A stretch of DNA of 64,000 bases from Desulfotomaculum nigrificans DSM 574 (GTDB lineage: Bacteria; Bacillota; Desulfotomaculia; Desulfotomaculales; Desulfotomaculaceae), in assembly GCF_000189755.2 (NCBI RefSeq), contig NZ_KI912183.1:176366-240365 (forward strand), given 5' to 3'. The translations under genes and the position numbers were made by a program. This document shows, in pieces, positions 62,114 through 64,000 of this stretch; within the stretch, counting starts at the first letter, position 1, and each line of letters starts with the position of its first letter. The notes beneath the pieces were generated by a model. That model had not been told where the DNA came from and ran no database searches. It saw nothing but the letters and a program-made list of their open reading frames with translations.

Positions 62114-64000
62114 ATGGACGTTTTAGCAAACCTTAACCCTGCCCAGGCGGCGGCGGTACAACATACCGAAGGACCACTGTTGGTGTTGGCCGGGGCCGGC
62201 TCCGGCAAGACCAGGGTGCTTACCCATAGAATTGCTAAGATTTTGGAACAAGGGGTGCCCCCTTACAACATTTTGGCCATTACCTTTACCAATAAGGCAG
62301 CGGCGGAGATGAAAAGCCGGGTGGAAAATTTGGTGCCCCAGGCGGCCCGGGATCTGTGGGTAATGACCTTTCACAGCGCCTGCCTGCGGATGCTCAGGAG
62401 AGAAATTCAGGCCCTGGGTTATAACAGCAACTTTTCCATTTATGATGATGCCGACCAGCAAACACTGATTAAGGAATGCCTCAAGGAACTGGAGATTGAC
62501 GAAAAGCGCTTCCAACCAAGAGGTTTGTTAGCGGCCATTTCCGGGGCCAAAAACAAACTACAAACCCCGGACTTATATGAAAGACAAGCCTTTGACTATT
62601 TTGAGCAGGTGGCAGCCAGGGTTTACCGGCTTTATCAGGAAAAATTATTTAAAAATAACGCCCTGGATTTTGACGACCTGATCATGCTGACGGTAAAACT
62701 ATTTAAGGAACACCCCCATGTGCTGGGCTATTACCAGACCAAGTTTAAATATATTTTGGTGGACGAGTACCAGGACACCAACCATGCCCAGTATGTGTTG
62801 GTAAATATGTTGGCCGAACGGCACCGTAATATCTGCGTGGTGGGTGACCCCAATCAGTCCATTTATAAATGGCGGGGGGCAGACATAAATAACATCCTGA
62901 GTTTTGAACGTGATTATCCCGAAGCAAAAGTAGTTAAGCTGGAACAAAATTACCGGTCCACCGGCACCATTCTGCAGGCAGCCAATGCGGTAATTAAGCA
63001 TAATTTGGCGGCCAAGGACCTAGAGTTGTGGACGGCCAAGGGGGCCGGCAGCCCTATCCATGTGTACCGGGCGGAGAACGAGCGGTTTGAAGCTTACTAT
63101 GTGGCGGACAAGGTAAAAGAATTAAAACTGGCCGGTCGTCAATACAAGGATATGGTGGTGCTTTACCGCACCCATGCCCAGTCCCGGGTACTGGAAGAAG
63201 TTTTGCTGCGCGCGGGGATTCCCTATACCATCTTTGGGGGACTGAAATTCTATGAACGCAAGGAAATCAAGGATTTACTGGCTTATTTACGGGTGATTGT
63301 TAACCCGGCGGACAGCCAAAGTTTGCTGCGGATTATTAACGTACCCAAACGGGGTATTGGGGCTTCTTCCATCGAAAAGATGACCGCCTTTGCAGTGGAA
63401 CGGGATTTAAATCTGCTGCATGCCCTGGCCCTGGTGGAGGATATTCCAGGCATACCGGCCAAGGCCCGCAAGCAGTGCAACTTGCTGGTGGATTTGCTAA
63501 ATGACTTACGCCAGCAGTCACAATTCCTTTCCGTGACGGAAATTACTGAAGAAGTGCTGAACAGAACAGGTTATAAAGCTGAACTGGAGGCGGAGAATAC
63601 TGTCGAAACCAAAACAAGAATAGAAAACCTGCAGGAATTTTTATCCGTAACCAAGGAGTATGATAAGCAGCACAGTGAAGAAGGGGGCCTGGAGGATTTT
63701 CTGGGTTCCATCTCCCTGGTTACCGATATGGACAGGCATGACCCCAATGCCGACCAGCTGGTACTGATGACCCTGCACAGCGCCAAAGGCTTGGAGTATC
63801 CGGTGGTATTTATGATCGGTATGGAGGAGGGGGTTTTCCCTCACAGCAGGGCCCTGTACGACCAGGAAGAATTGGAAGAAGAAAGGCGGTTAGCCTATGT
63901 GGGTATTACCCGGGCCCAGGAACAGTTGTATTTAACCCACTGTTGGGAAAGAACCCTCTTTGGCCGCACCAATATCAATCAAAAGTCCCGCTTTTTGGAT
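62114..64000 (+). CDS. pcrA: ATP-dependent DNA helicase PcrA/UvrD, 3' end outside window
   Basis: PcrA is the superfamily 1A 3'-5' helicase needed for repair and rolling-circle replication in Firmicutes. The first 629 codons are present and the frame is open to the window end; full proteins have about 730-750. Motifs in order: Q motif LNPAQAAAVQ, Walker A LAGAGSGKTRVL, Ia AITFTNKAAAEMK, Walker B LVDEYQDTN, III VGDPNQSIYKWRGAD, IV region LEQNYRST, V TLHSAKGLEYPVVF and VI EERRLAYVGITRA. ATG 62114 follows AACGGAGGAAGTT. It appears to be a separate unit after the his operon. Confidence 0.97.
   Translation, partial: MDVLANLNPAQAAAVQHTEGPLLVLAGAGSGKTRVLTHRIAKILEQGVPPYNILAITFTNKAAAEMKSRVENLVPQAARDLWVMTFHSACLRMLRREIQALGYNSNFSIYDDADQQTLIKECLKELEIDEKRFQPRGLLAAISGAKNKLQTPDLYERQAFDYFEQVAARVYRLYQEKLFKNNALDFDDLIMLTVKLFKEHPHVLGYYQTKFKYILVDEYQDTNHAQYVLVNMLAERHRNICVVGDPNQSIYKWRGADINNILSFERDYPEAKVVKLEQNYRSTGTILQAANAVIKHNLAAKDLELWTAKGAGSPIHVYRAENERFEAYYVADKVKELKLAGRQYKDMVVLYRTHAQSRVLEEVLLRAGIPYTIFGGLKFYERKEIKDLLAYLRVIVNPADSQSLLRIINVPKRGIGASSIEKMTAFAVERDLNLLHALALVEDIPGIPAKARKQCNLLVDLLNDLRQQSQFLSVTEITEEVLNRTGYKAELEAENTVETKTRIENLQEFLSVTKEYDKQHSEEGGLEDFLGSISLVTDMDRHDPNADQLVLMTLHSAKGLEYPVVFMIGMEEGVFPHSRALYDQEELEEERRLAYVGITRAQEQLYLTHCWERTLFGRTNINQKSRFLD

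Noticed and set aside
1-64000. tRNA, rRNA and CRISPR arrays
   Set aside because: No tRNA-like cloverleaf with the conserved T-loop, no rRNA segment and no regularly spaced direct repeats were found on reading.

Overview
The window looks like chromosomal DNA of a Gram-positive, motile anaerobe of the class Clostridia, most like the Desulfotomaculum/Desulforamulus group. This is an inference from gene content and order: a single long fla/che cluster with FliY, a CheC/CheD pair, sigma-D and FlhF/FlhG; the FliW-CsrA switch; a PurS-PurQ-PurL synthase; a short HisG with HisZ; a guanine riboswitch; and frequent GTG and TTG starts behind strong Shine-Dalgarno sites. No rRNA, tRNA or CRISPR array was seen.

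Layout. 1-3.2 kb: a decayed IS21-type element (istA and istB carry four single-base frameshifts) inserted in an IS256-type transposase gene. 3.2-33.1 kb: flagellar and chemotaxis genes. fliW-csrA run leftward. fliS, a FliT/FlgN-like gene and flaG run rightward. They are followed by an orphan HepT-type toxin gene with an internally deleted antitoxin, and by a DegT-family protein that has lost its PLP-binding residues. Then comes one long operon: flgB-flgC-fliE-fliF-fliG-fliH-fliI-fliJ-fliK-flgD-(TIGR02530-like)-flgE-fliL-fliN-fliO-fliP-fliQ-fliR-flhB-flhA-flhF-flhG-PilZ-sigD-flgF-flgG-cheD-cheR-cheC-cheY-fliM-fliY. It encodes the basal body, export apparatus, switch, flagellar sigma factor and part of the adaptation system. 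cheA, cheW, cheB, flagellin and the hook-associated genes are not here.

33.1-37.2 kb: a MazG-like gene with a DUF1015-like partner on the minus strand; a membrane-anchored LolA/LppX-like protein behind a structured leader; then hpt-guaA (purine salvage and GMP synthesis). 37.2-51.1 kb: a guanine riboswitch with its terminator precedes a purine permease and the whole de novo pathway purE-B-C-S-Q-L-F-M-N-H-D, without purK. 51.1-62.0 kb: the histidine operon, yerC-like regulator-hisZ-hisG-hisD-hisC-[IS607-type insertion]-hisB-hisH-hisA-hisF-hisIE. The insertion holds a broken TnpA recombinase and a full-length, atypical TnpB-like nuclease. 62.1 kb to the end: the first 629 codons of a PcrA/UvrD helicase.

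Most notable items: a 101-nt rod-like inverted repeat after purD whose left half recurs after hisIE; the TnpB-like protein with histidine in place of the RuvC-III aspartate and no zinc finger; the DegT pseudoenzyme in the flagellar locus; the orphan HepT toxin; and a large imperfect palindrome between purC and purS.
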